Below, piece by piece: positions 1-5,960 of a stretch of DNA of 20,232 bases. The notes under the pieces were generated by a model. It saw only the letters and a list, made by a program, of their open reading frames with translations, searched no databases and was not told the origin of the DNA. The position numbers were made by a program, and so were the translations under genes. The stretch is from positions 1 to 20,232 of the forward strand of contig DBAV01000196.1 in assembly GCA_002291875.1 (NCBI GenBank), read 5' to 3'. Source of the DNA: Hyphomonadaceae bacterium UBA1001. Its GTDB lineage: Bacteria > Pseudomonadota > Alphaproteobacteria > Caulobacterales > Aquidulcibacteraceae. Numbering within the stretch: position 1 is the stretch's first letter; each line of letters begins with the position of its first letter.

Positions 1-300
1 GTGGTGATCACCAACCCGACCCACTATGCGGTTGCGCTCCGGTATGTTCAGGGCGAGACCCCCGCGCCGGTCTGCGTGGCCAAGGGTGTGGAGGCGGTGG
101 CGCTGCGCATCCGCGAGGTGGCCAGCGAGGCGGGCGTACCGGTGATCGAGGACCCGCCGCTGGCGCGCGCCCTGTTCGCCACCGCGGAGATCGACCAGCC
201 CATTCCGCGCGCCCACTGGGAGGCCGCGGCCAAGATCATCGGTGTTGTCCTGCGCCTGGCCCGCGGGCCATCGGCGGGCCTGAGGGGACGCACCCAATGA
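1..300 (+). CDS. flhB: Flagellar export protein FlhB, C-terminal cytoplasmic part (cut by window edge)
   Basis: FlhB is the substrate-specificity switch of the flagellar type III export gate; its cytoplasmic domain cleaves itself between Asn and Pro of an NPTH motif. The frame is open from base 1, and NPTH is seen at residues 5-8 of the visible part, followed by the typical HYAVALRY stretch. Further on, the V..K.GVEAVALRIREVA and VIEDPPLARALF segments are standard FlhB_C features. The N-terminal membrane domain lies outside the window, so base 1 is not a true start. The TGA stop at 298-300 overlaps an ATG at 297-299 (ATGA), suggesting translational coupling to the next small ORF. The flhB then cckA order is the one known in Caulobacter. 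Identification is firm; a type III secretion (virulence) paralogue is unlikely given the neighbour. Confidence 0.95.
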   Translation: MVITNPTHYAVALRYVQGETPAPVCVAKGVEAVALRIREVASEAGVPVIEDPPLARALFATAEIDQPIPRAHWEAAAKIIGVVLRLARGPSAGLRGRTQ

Positions 301-470
301 GCCAGAGGCCATCACGCCTGCGGCGCCCCGCGGCCAGGTCCGGGCCAGAGGCGGGCAATGCCGATGGCGGCACGATTGACGCCGTTCCGACCCCGGGCGA
401 AACCTCGACCCGGCACACCCCACACGCGAATCGCGTGTGCACGCGCACCCCATGGTGGACATCCAGATGA
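297..470 (+). CDS. Small 57-codon ORF coupled to flhB and cckA
   Basis: A short frame starts at ATG 297, overlapping the flhB stop as ATGA, and ends at TGA 468-470, overlapping the cckA ATG at 467 as ATGA. A purine-rich GAGGGG (282-287) lies 9 nt before the ATG, a good Shine-Dalgarno. The product begins MSQRPSRLRRPAARSG and is rich in Arg, Thr and Pro. It has no membrane segment, no signal peptide and no family that I recognise. The double ATGA arrangement is what a coupled operon gene would show. An equally plausible reading is that it is only a translated spacer that carries ribosomes from flhB to cckA. Codon quality is poor in its middle part, so reality as a functional protein is uncertain. 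Confidence 0.45.
   Translation: MSQRPSRLRRPAARSGPEAGNADGGTIDAVPTPGETSTRHTPHANRVCTRTPWWTSR
421..439. repeat. Perfect 19-bp palindrome upstream of cckA
   Basis: The sequence CACACGCGA-A-TCGCGTGTG is a perfect inverted repeat, with 9 bp on each side of a single central base. It ends 27 nt before the cckA ATG at 467 and lies inside the small coupled ORF. As DNA it looks like an operator for a dimeric regulator; as RNA only a tight hairpin is possible. No promoter hexamers were recognised beside it, so the role is open. Confidence 0.5.
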
Positions 471-3076
471 ACCGAACCGACAGCTCTCCGATGCCCGCCG
501 CCCCCCCGGCAAACCCGTCCCCGGGGGTCAAGGCCGCCGCGCCAGCGGGCCCGCGGATCGACTGGTCGCGCGTGCTGTTCTGGTCGGCGTGCGCGGTGCT
601 GGCGATGGCGGTGGGGGTGGCGATCGCCGTGCCGCCGGCGGTCGGACCGATGGGTGCGGTGATCATCCTGGCCGCCAGCTCGGCGATCCTGTTCTTCTTT
701 GTGTGGACCATGTCGGGTGCGGGCAAGAGAATAGGCCTGTTCCCCGATCGCGGCGCGGCCGAACTGGCCCAGGCGCAGGCACGGCGCGCCGAGTACGCCT
801 TGCTGGAGGCCATGCTCGAGCCGGCCATCGTGACCGATGCGCGCGGGGCGGTGATTGCCGCCAACAAGCCCTATCTCGAGCGTGCGCGCGCGGCCGACCT
901 TCTGGGCGAGAGCGAGCGTCCGCCGGCGGTCGACCGGCTGTTCGGCGCCGCGCCGGGCCTGGCCGCCCCGATGTTCCGGCTGGCCAATGCGGCCAAGAAC
1001 GGCATGAGCCGGGCCGAGGTGCTGCCCCCGCTGCCGCGCGGGACCGGCCCCGTCGAACGCTTCGAGGCTTCGGTGTCACCGATCAGCGGCGGGCGCGTGC
1101 TGTGGCGGCTGCATCCCCTGCCCGACATGGATGGCGGCGTGAACCCGCTGGCGGCCTCGACACAGCTGTTCATCGACGAGGCGCCGATCGGTTTTTTCGC
1201 GGCGCGCCCGGACGGCGAGATTGCCTATATCAATCGCACCCTGCGCTCTTATGTCGGCCTGCCCGAACTGGTGCAGGGCAAGCTGCGCCTGCGGGATTTC
1301 CTGCGCGAGGATCCCGCCCGCGTGCTGCGCCGCGACAAGCGCGGCAGCGGCAGCTCGGCACGCTCGGAGGTGACGCTGAAGGCGCGCGACGGTGTCGAGA
1401 CCCCGGTGGTGATGCTGACCTCGTGGGGGCGCGAGGACGAGGACACCGAGCCCCTGGCCCGCATTCTGGTCTATCTGCCGGTCGTCGGTGCCACCGATGC
1501 CGCGCGCCTCAGCCCCGACCCCCAGCGTCCGGTGCGCCAGCCCGGCGACCCGCTGTTCGAGTCCGCGCCCTTTGGCATGGCGGTGCTGGACGGGCCCGAT
1601 CCGGCCGTCGCGACCATCATGGACGCCAATGGCAACATGATGAACATGGCCGAAGGCCGCGCCGCGCCGGGCACCTCGTTCGCCGACCTGTTCGACGGCC
1701 GTGACGGGCCGGCCTCGGTCACCCACAAGATCCGACAGGCCGTGAACGCACCGCAGGAGCTCAAGCTGGCGCGCACCGATGGCGCCCCGCGCACGGCCCA
1801 CCTCTATGTCTCGCCCTATTCCGAGGGGCGTTCGGTCGCCTATCTGGTCGACGTCACCGAACAGAAGGGACTCGAGGCGCGCCTGGCGCAGTCCGAAAAG
1901 CTGCAGGCGATCGGCCAGCTGGTCGCCGCCGTGGCGCACGACTTCAACAACATCCTGACGGCGGTGAACCTGAATGCCGACCAGCTGCTGGTCCAGCATC
2001 CCGCCGGTGATCCGTCCTTCCCCGGCCTGATCGAAATCCAGCAGAACGTGGCGCGGGCATCGGACCTGGTACGCACCCTTCTGGCGTGGTCGCGCCAGCA
2101 GACCTTCAAGCCAGAGCCACTGGACATTTCGGCGGTCATCTCGGACTTCTCGAGCCTGCTGCGCAAGGTGGTGGGCGAGAAGGTCCAGCTCGAGATCGTG
2201 CACGGTCGCGACGTGCCGTCCCTGCGTTCGGACAAGTCCCAGTTGCAGACCGCGCTGATGAACCTTGCCACCAATGCCCGTGATGCGATGGCGCCCAAGG
2301 GTGGCGGAACGCTGACCATCACCACCGGCGTTGCCGATGCCGACGCTGCCCACGCTCTGGGGCACGTCCACGTCCAGGACGGCGACTATGTGGTGATCGA
2401 TGTGGCGGACAGCGGCACGGGCATTCCGCCCGAACTGCTGGACAAGATCTTCGAGCCCTTCTTCACCACCAAGGAGGCGGGGCTGGGCACCGGCCTGGGG
2501 CTGGCGACCGTGTACGGGATCGTCAAGCAGTCGGGCGGCTATATCTACCCGATCTCGCGGCCCAACAAGGGTGCCACCTTCCGCATCTATCTGCCGGTGT
2601 GCGAGCCCGAGGCCGGCGAGCTGGAAGCCATGGAGCAGGAGCGTCTGCGCACCCGCGCCGAGGCGGCTCGCCCGATGGACCTGTCCGGCCGCGGCAACAT
2701 CCTGCTGGTCGAGGACGAGCAGTCGGTCCGCCAGATCGCCAAGGTCCAGCTGGCCGCGCGCGGCTACACCGTCACCGAGGCGGACTCGGGCGAGAGCGGG
2801 CTGGACATCCTGCGCGCCAATCCCGGCAAGTTCGACGTGATCGTGTCCGACATCCTGATGCCGGGCATGGAGGGCCCCACAATGCTGCAGGCCGCGCGCG
2901 ACCATCTGGGCCATGCGCGCGTCATCTTCATTTCGGGGTTCGCCGAGCGCGAAGCAGCCCGCAAGGTGGCCGACGATAGGGGCGCATTGTTCCTGTCAAA
3001 GCCCTTCAGCGAGCGGCAGCTGGCGGAAATGGTCAAGCTTCAGATCGAGGCCCTCCAGCGGCCCGACGCCGCCTGA
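467..3076 (+). CDS. cckA: Hybrid sensor histidine kinase CckA
   Basis: CckA is the membrane kinase/phosphatase at the head of the CckA-ChpT-CtrA/CpdR phosphorelay that drives the alphaproteobacterial cell cycle. In this 869-aa product two membrane helices lie near residues 36-56 and 62-82. PAS-like segments begin near 107, 235 and 363. The DHp box VAHDFNNILTAV gives phospho-His491. ATP-domain boxes include NLATNARDAM (N599-603), DSGTGIP (D648 onward) and FEPFFTTKEAGLGTGLGL. The receiver domain follows, with phospho-Asp795 in VSDILMPGMEG. HDFNN in place of the usual HELR and the fused receiver are typical of CckA. ATG 467 was chosen because it overlaps the upstream ORF stop (ATGA); GTG 437 and ATG 452 are in-frame alternatives without a good ribosome site. 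The protein is longer than Caulobacter CckA (about 690 aa), with the extra length before the DHp. Confidence 0.95.
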   Translation: MNRTDSSPMPAAPPANPSPGVKAAAPAGPRIDWSRVLFWSACAVLAMAVGVAIAVPPAVGPMGAVIILAASSAILFFFVWTMSGAGKRIGLFPDRGAAELAQAQARRAEYALLEAMLEPAIVTDARGAVIAANKPYLERARAADLLGESERPPAVDRLFGAAPGLAAPMFRLANAAKNGMSRAEVLPPLPRGTGPVERFEASVSPISGGRVLWRLHPLPDMDGGVNPLAASTQLFIDEAPIGFFAARPDGEIAYINRTLRSYVGLPELVQGKLRLRDFLREDPARVLRRDKRGSGSSARSEVTLKARDGVETPVVMLTSWGREDEDTEPLARILVYLPVVGATDAARLSPDPQRPVRQPGDPLFESAPFGMAVLDGPDPAVATIMDANGNMMNMAEGRAAPGTSFADLFDGRDGPASVTHKIRQAVNAPQELKLARTDGAPRTAHLYVSPYSEGRSVAYLVDVTEQKGLEARLAQSEKLQAIGQLVAAVAHDFNNILTAVNLNADQLLVQHPAGDPSFPGLIEIQQNVARASDLVRTLLAWSRQQTFKPEPLDISAVISDFSSLLRKVVGEKVQLEIVHGRDVPSLRSDKSQLQTALMNLATNARDAMAPKGGGTLTITTGVADADAAHALGHVHVQDGDYVVIDVADSGTGIPPELLDKIFEPFFTTKEAGLGTGLGLATVYGIVKQSGGYIYPISRPNKGATFRIYLPVCEPEAGELEAMEQERLRTRAEAARPMDLSGRGNILLVEDEQSVRQIAKVQLAARGYTVTEADSGESGLDILRANPGKFDVIVSDILMPGMEGPTMLQAARDHLGHARVIFISGFAEREAARKVADDRGALFLSKPFSERQLAEMVKLQIEALQRPDAA

Positions 3077-3100
3077 CCGCGCCCAGTCACTCAACAATTG

Positions 3101-3209
3101 CCCGTCATCCCGGCCAGAGCGCAGCGCAGAGCCGGGAACCCTCCACTGCACTCTGCGGATGGCTCCCGGATACCGCTTCGCCTTGCTTATCCCTCCCGGG
3201 ATGGCGGCG
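3101..3209. repeat. Palindromic intergenic repeat after cckA
   Basis: The outer arms GTCATCCCGG (3104-3113) and CCGGGATGGC (3196-3205) are nearly reverse complements. An inner pair, GCCGGGAACC (3131-3140) and GGCTCCCGG (3161-3169), forms a second imperfect stem. Together they make a roughly 105-nt foldback with a nested hairpin. Repeats of the form TCATCCCGG...AGCGCAGCG...GCCGGGA are common dispersed intergenic elements in alphaproteobacteria. It may act as the cckA terminator or an mRNA-stabilising structure. Only one copy lies in this window, so its dispersed nature is from general knowledge. Confidence 0.65.
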
Positions 3210-3267
3210 CTGCGGCCGGCAGGACAGCGCGGCATTGGGGCGACACGGAAAAATCCCGGAAAAGCCC

Positions 3268-3297
3268 TTGACGGCCCAAGCGTTGTGGCCATATGGC
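3268..3297 (+). promoter_or_regulatory. Predicted housekeeping promoter of the decarboxylase leader
   Basis: A near-consensus -35, TTGACG (3268-3273) preceded by CC, is followed after 17-18 nt by ATATGG/TATGGC (3291-3297) as a weak -10. This predicts a transcript start near 3303, just ahead of the first leader hairpin, which makes the pair of features mutually supportive. The -10 matches only its first three bases well. The start site is a prediction from spacing alone. Confidence 0.5.
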
Positions 3298-3306
3298 GCC
3301 AGTACC

Positions 3307-3337
3307 GGCGGACCTGGAAACAGCGTCCACTAACGCC
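3307..3337 (+). repeat. Leader module copy 1
   Basis: This is GGCGGACCTG, then GAAA, CAGC, GTCC and ACTAACGCC. It shares 27 of its 31 nt with copy 2 at 3398-3433. The differences are confined to the apical loop and two small bulges, a pattern expected if the stems and the 3' ACTAACGCC tail are what is conserved. Confidence 0.8.
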
Positions 3338-3397
3338 CCCTCGGCCCAGGCCACACGGAAGAGGCTTCCAACCCCTCCTCCGGCGTAAGCTCCCAAG

Positions 3398-3433
3398 GGC
3401 GGACCTGACATATCAGCATGTCCGACTAACGCC
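3398..3433 (+). repeat. Leader module copy 2
   Basis: This is GGCGGACCTG, then ACATAT, CAGC, AT, GTCC, G and ACTAACGCC. It starts 91 nt downstream of copy 1 and keeps the same nested stem arrangement with a slightly longer apical stem. It ends 39 nt before the decarboxylase start codon. Confidence 0.8.
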
Positions 3434-3472
3434 GGCCTGGGTTTGAAGTCTGTCCGAAGGGGGGCCCACGCC

Positions 3473-4687
3473 ATGAAGCGTGTACCTGTTCCCGTCGCGG
3501 CGATTCGGGGTGCGGATGCGCCCGAGGGTCCCGTGGCGATTGCGCGTCCAGATCGTGTGGCGGCTGCCACATGCTGGTTTCTCGACAATTTTCGTGCCGA
3601 CGGTTCGGTGGCGCGTGTGCTTTATGCGGTGAAGGCCAACCCTTCGCCGTGGGTGCTGGAGGCCATGTATGCGGCCGGCCTGCGCTGGTTCGACTGCGCC
3701 TCCGAGGTCGAGGTCGAGACCATTGCGACCCGGTTCCCGGATGCCACCATCGCGTTCATGCACCCGGTGAAATCGCGCCGGGCGATCCGCCGCGCCTATT
3801 TCGATCATGGCGTGCGTATCTTCGTGCTGGATTCGGCGGACGAGCTGGCCAAAATCCTCGAGGAGACCGGCCAGGCGCGCGATCTCAAGCTGGTCGTGCG
3901 CATCGCGGTATCCAACGAAGGCGCGTCGCTGCCGCTGGCGGCCAAGTTCGGCGCCGGGCGTGCCGAGGCCGCGGCCCTGCTGCGCGCCGCGCGTCCGGTG
4001 AGCGCCGAGCTGGGCGTGTCCTTCCACGTCGGCTCGCAGTGCATGGACCCCGGCGCCTACCGCCGTGCCATGGCCGAGGCGAACGCGGCCATCGTGGCCG
4101 CGGGCGTGGTGGTGGACATTGTCGACGTGGGCGGCGGTTTTCCGTCGGTCTATCCCGGCATGACCCCGCCGCCGCTGCAGGCCTATGTCGATGCCATCAC
4201 CGATGCGTTCGACGCCATGCTGGTGGCGCAGAATGCCGAGCTGTGGTGCGAGCCCGGCCGCGCGCTGGTGGCCGAGGCCGGCGCGATCCTGACCCGGGTC
4301 GAGCTGCGCAAGGGCAATACGCTCTATCTGAACGACGGCGCCTATGGGAACCTGTTCGACGCCACCCACGTCTCGTGGCCGTTCCCGGTCAAGCTGGCCC
4401 GGCCCGACGGCGAGAGCGTCGCACGTCACGCGGCGTTCAGCTTTTATGGGCCGACCTGCGACTCGATCGACACCCAGAAGGGCCCGTTCATGCTGCCGAT
4501 GGACGTGCGCGAGGGCGACTGGATCGAGATCGGCATGCTGGGCGCGTACGGCGTTGCGATGGCGACACGCTTCAACGGCTTTGGTGAGACCGAAACCGTG
4601 GTGTCGGAAGACGCGCCATGGGCCAGCCTGTACCCGCAGGACGCCGGCCAGCAGTCACCCACCGGTCGGCGCACCGCCGCGAAATAA
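3473..4687 (+). CDS. Ornithine/lysine-type decarboxylase (alanine-racemase fold, PLP-dependent)
   Basis: The predicted reaction is PLP-dependent decarboxylation of ornithine to putrescine (possibly also lysine to cadaverine), the entry to polyamine synthesis, in the cytoplasm. The 404-aa product has the fold-III layout. The PLP lysine is in YAVKAN (K54). HVGSQC follows (H185), then the phosphate-binding GGGFP (220-224), EPGR (260-263) and the dimer-interface catalytic Cys in CDSID (C329, D333). The length suits eukaryote-like bacterial ornithine decarboxylases, not the long aspartate-aminotransferase-fold enzymes. ATG 3473 follows GAAGGGGGG (3456-3464) at 8 nt; an upstream in-frame TTG at 3443 lies within the leader and has no such site. 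Expression is probably governed by the structured leader before it. The partner enzyme is likely the DHS-like gene at 5961. Ornithine versus lysine or diaminopimelate preference cannot be settled from sequence alone; the CDSID motif favours ornithine. Confidence 0.9.
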   Translation: MKRVPVPVAAIRGADAPEGPVAIARPDRVAAATCWFLDNFRADGSVARVLYAVKANPSPWVLEAMYAAGLRWFDCASEVEVETIATRFPDATIAFMHPVKSRRAIRRAYFDHGVRIFVLDSADELAKILEETGQARDLKLVVRIAVSNEGASLPLAAKFGAGRAEAAALLRAARPVSAELGVSFHVGSQCMDPGAYRRAMAEANAAIVAAGVVVDIVDVGGGFPSVYPGMTPPPLQAYVDAITDAFDAMLVAQNAELWCEPGRALVAEAGAILTRVELRKGNTLYLNDGAYGNLFDATHVSWPFPVKLARPDGESVARHAAFSFYGPTCDSIDTQKGPFMLPMDVREGDWIEIGMLGAYGVAMATRFNGFGETETVVSEDAPWASLYPQDAGQQSPTGRRTAAK

Positions 4688-4767
4688 CGAGCGGTGGCGG
4701 ACACTGTCCGTCTGGTTCGAAGGTCGCTTGCCCCGATGCAGCCGGCGCATCGAGGCATCACGCTTCG

Positions 4768-4962
4768 TCATGCGGCCTGCGCGCTGACCAGCGCTTCGGG
4801 AGGCAGCATTGCGCGTGCATCGAGCACCTCGATCCGGACGATGTGTCCGCGGGCGTCGAAGTCGAGCACCAGGTCGGGACGGACCTCTTCGCTCTCGACC
4901 ACACGCGCGGCCGACAACAGAAGGCTCGCGGCATTCGCTTTGCGGTCGTGCACCCAGGTCAT
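4768..4962 (-). CDS. Small DUF2283-like protein
   Basis: The 64-aa product begins MTWVHDRKANAAS and contains VLDFDARGHIVRIEVLDAR. The D-D-G-x-I/V-x-x-I/L-E-x-L-x-A pattern with a short beta-rich layout resembles the DUF2283 family. These are short proteins often found next to a small putative toxin (DUF4258). The ATG at 4962 has an excellent ribosome site (GAAGAAGGGGG on the minus strand, about 8 nt away). No DUF4258-like partner is seen. It follows hepT in the same direction after about 110 bp and is convergent with the decarboxylase. An antitoxin-like role is a guess from family context. Confidence 0.7.
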   Translation of the reverse strand: MTWVHDRKANAASLLLSAARVVESEEVRPDLVLDFDARGHIVRIEVLDARAMLPPEALVSAQAA

Positions 4963-5071
4963 CGAGGCACCCCCTTCTTCAAGCGTCGGCGCGCGCCGCG
5001 ATCGAGAAACGCGGATATGACCACAAGGTCCACGGGGCGCGCGGCGGAACGGCCTGAGCGCAGCAACGCGA

Positions 5072-5365
5072 TCAGGTAGAACCCAGTTGCTCTTCAATCG
5101 CCGCGAATGTGGCGTCGAGCTGCGGCAAATCCTCGCGAATGGTCACGATCACGCGCTCATCCAGGATGTCGTCATAGCTGTGCGCCAGGATGTTTCGAAA
5201 GCCGGCGATCTTGCCGATTGGAATTGCATGTCTCTGCTTCAAGTCGTGGGGAATATCCCGCATGGCAGCGTCCAGCGCCATGAAGGCGCGCTCGATCGCA
5301 TAGCGTGTCTTTGGGTCGCCCCGGAGCGAGGCCAAGTCCACACCGGCCGCCCACGCCGAGATCAC
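5072..5365 (-). CDS. hepT: HepT-family HEPN RNase toxin (DUF86), apparently frameshifted at its N-terminus
   Basis: HepT toxins are HEPN ribonucleases inactivated when their MntA partner adds AMP to a tyrosine. The visible 97-aa frame carries the signature RNILAHSY (R57, H62 for Rx4H and target Tyr64). It also has the DPKTRYAIERAF segment of the second helix that is characteristic of DUF86. The frame starts only at a GTG (5365) just after an in-frame TAA, and lacks the first helix. That helix is found in another frame from ATG 5412, which starts 4 nt after the mntA stop: 16 codons (MSKVIAALNKARDNIG) and then TGA. Adding one G to GGG near 5365-5367 would join both parts into a normal protein of about 114 aa. 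The gene is therefore either a recent pseudogene, a sequencing error, or a truncated protein from GTG. Family call is firm; the state of the gene is not. Confidence 0.8.
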   Translation of the reverse strand: MISAWAAGVDLASLRGDPKTRYAIERAFMALDAAMRDIPHDLKQRHAIPIGKIAGFRNILAHSYDDILDERVIVTIREDLPQLDATFAAIEEQLGST

Positions 5366-5412
5366 CCAATGTTATCGCGCGCCTTGTTCAGGGCCGCGAT
5401 AACCTTGCTCAT
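5366..5412 (-). other. Detached N-terminal segment of hepT (out of frame)
   Basis: ATG 5412 is separated by four bases from the mntA stop codon (TGA, 5417-5419), the usual spacing for MntA-HepT pairs. It encodes a short amphipathic stretch, LNKARDNIG, that fits helix 1 of DUF86 proteins. The frame then hits TGA (5364-5366). This marks where the intact gene most likely began. Confidence 0.6.
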
Positions 5413-5416
5413 CGCT

Positions 5417-5737
5417 TCAGAAGGCACAGACGAGCTGTTCCTGCGCCACAGAGCGCAAGCGCTGACCCGGCTTCATGGCGTCATCACGAACGACCAGGTC
5501 CACGCGGCGTCCGAACAGAACGGTCAGCTCATGCTGGATTTCGCCCAGATCGAACGCGCTGAAAAGCGGCTTCCGCCCGCCCTCGCCCTCGTCGAGGTCG
5601 ATCATGATGTCGATGTCACTTCCAGGCTCGGCCGCGTCACGCGCAATCGAGCCGAAAAGATAGGCGCGCGTGACGCCGAGTTCGGCGAGACGCTGGCGAT
5701 GGCGTCGAAGGTGTTCGATGGCGTCTGACCTTCGCAT
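5417..5737 (-). CDS. mntA: MntA-type minimal nucleotidyltransferase antitoxin
   Basis: MntA proteins neutralise HepT by transferring AMP from ATP to a tyrosine of the toxin. The 106-aa product shows the nucleotidyltransferase motif GSx10DxD exactly: LFGS (G29, S30), ten residues, then D41-I-D43, which are the metal ligands. The third acidic position is likely in RRVDLVV further on. The N-terminal EHLRRHRQRLAELGVTRAYLFGS helix-strand entry is typical of the family. ATG 5737 is preceded by a short AAGG; an upstream in-frame extension to 5860 has no family similarity and was not used. The gene is first in a leftward unit with hepT, the usual antitoxin-first order. With HepT perhaps broken, MntA may now be an orphan. 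Confidence 0.88.
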   Translation of the reverse strand: MRRSDAIEHLRRHRQRLAELGVTRAYLFGSIARDAAEPGSDIDIMIDLDEGEGGRKPLFSAFDLGEIQHELTVLFGRRVDLVVRDDAMKPGQRLRSVAQEQLVCAF

Positions 5738-5960
5738 TGCCGCAACCTTACCAAACCTGGGGCCTGAAGTCAGGGTGTTTCGGATGGAACGACAGGGTGC
5801 CACGCAGGACTTGCCTGCACTGCGGGTTGAGGCCCGGGCGGCGGTCGGGTAAGGCGCCATTCACATCACACGGGGCGTGCGGCGGTGCGTCCGTCCCGGG
5901 TGCAAACCGCTTCCGACGCCGCCGACCAGAGCCCCCCAACCAAACCGAGGACTGCGCGCG

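Larger units (their letters stand above)
3295..3441 (+). ncRNA. Structured leader RNA of ornithine decarboxylase (speF-type candidate), two tandem modules
   Basis: The leader holds two related stem-loops. Module 1 pairs GGAC(3310-3313)/GTCC(3325-3328) around CTG/CAG with a GAAA loop. Module 2 pairs GGAC(3401-3404)/GTCC(3420-3423) around CTGA/TCAG with a CATA loop. Both are followed by ACTAACGCC. Module 2 is enclosed by CCGGCGT(3380-3386) pairing with ACGCCGG(3429-3435), and, in competition at 3434-3435, by CCCAGGCC(3345-3352) pairing with GGCCTGGG(3434-3441). A conserved RNA called the speF motif is known upstream of ornithine decarboxylase genes in alphaproteobacteria; the position here fits, but I cannot compare it with the published consensus. 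A C/T-rich run (3372-3383) could pair with the ribosome site at 3456-3464, which would allow polyamine-dependent translation control. That last point is inference. Confidence 0.65.

Noticed and set aside
437..466. GTG or ATG 452 as alternative starts of cckA
   Set aside because: GTG 437 lies in the palindrome and neither has a ribosome site; ATG 467 fits the ATGA coupling.
1076..2914. Long open frame on the minus strand opposite cckA
   Set aside because: It mirrors the codon structure of cckA in GC-rich DNA, gives low-complexity His/Gln/Arg-rich protein, and the plus strand has a clear family match.
4698..4710. CGGACA-C-TGTCCG palindrome after the decarboxylase as terminator
   Set aside because: The loop is too small for a stable hairpin and there is no T-tract; it may be chance.
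4962..5071. Minus-strand frame between hepT and the DUF2283 gene that ends in an ATGA overlap (possible missing toxin)
   Set aside because: No ATG, only TTG or GTG starts, about 35 codons, and no resemblance to DUF4258 proteins that I can see.
5763..5818. Short inverted repeats (CCTGA/TCAGG and GCAGG/CCTGC) before the DHS-like gene as a second polyamine leader
   Set aside because: Stems are only 5 bp and the module seen before the decarboxylase (GGAC...ACTAACGCC) is not repeated here.
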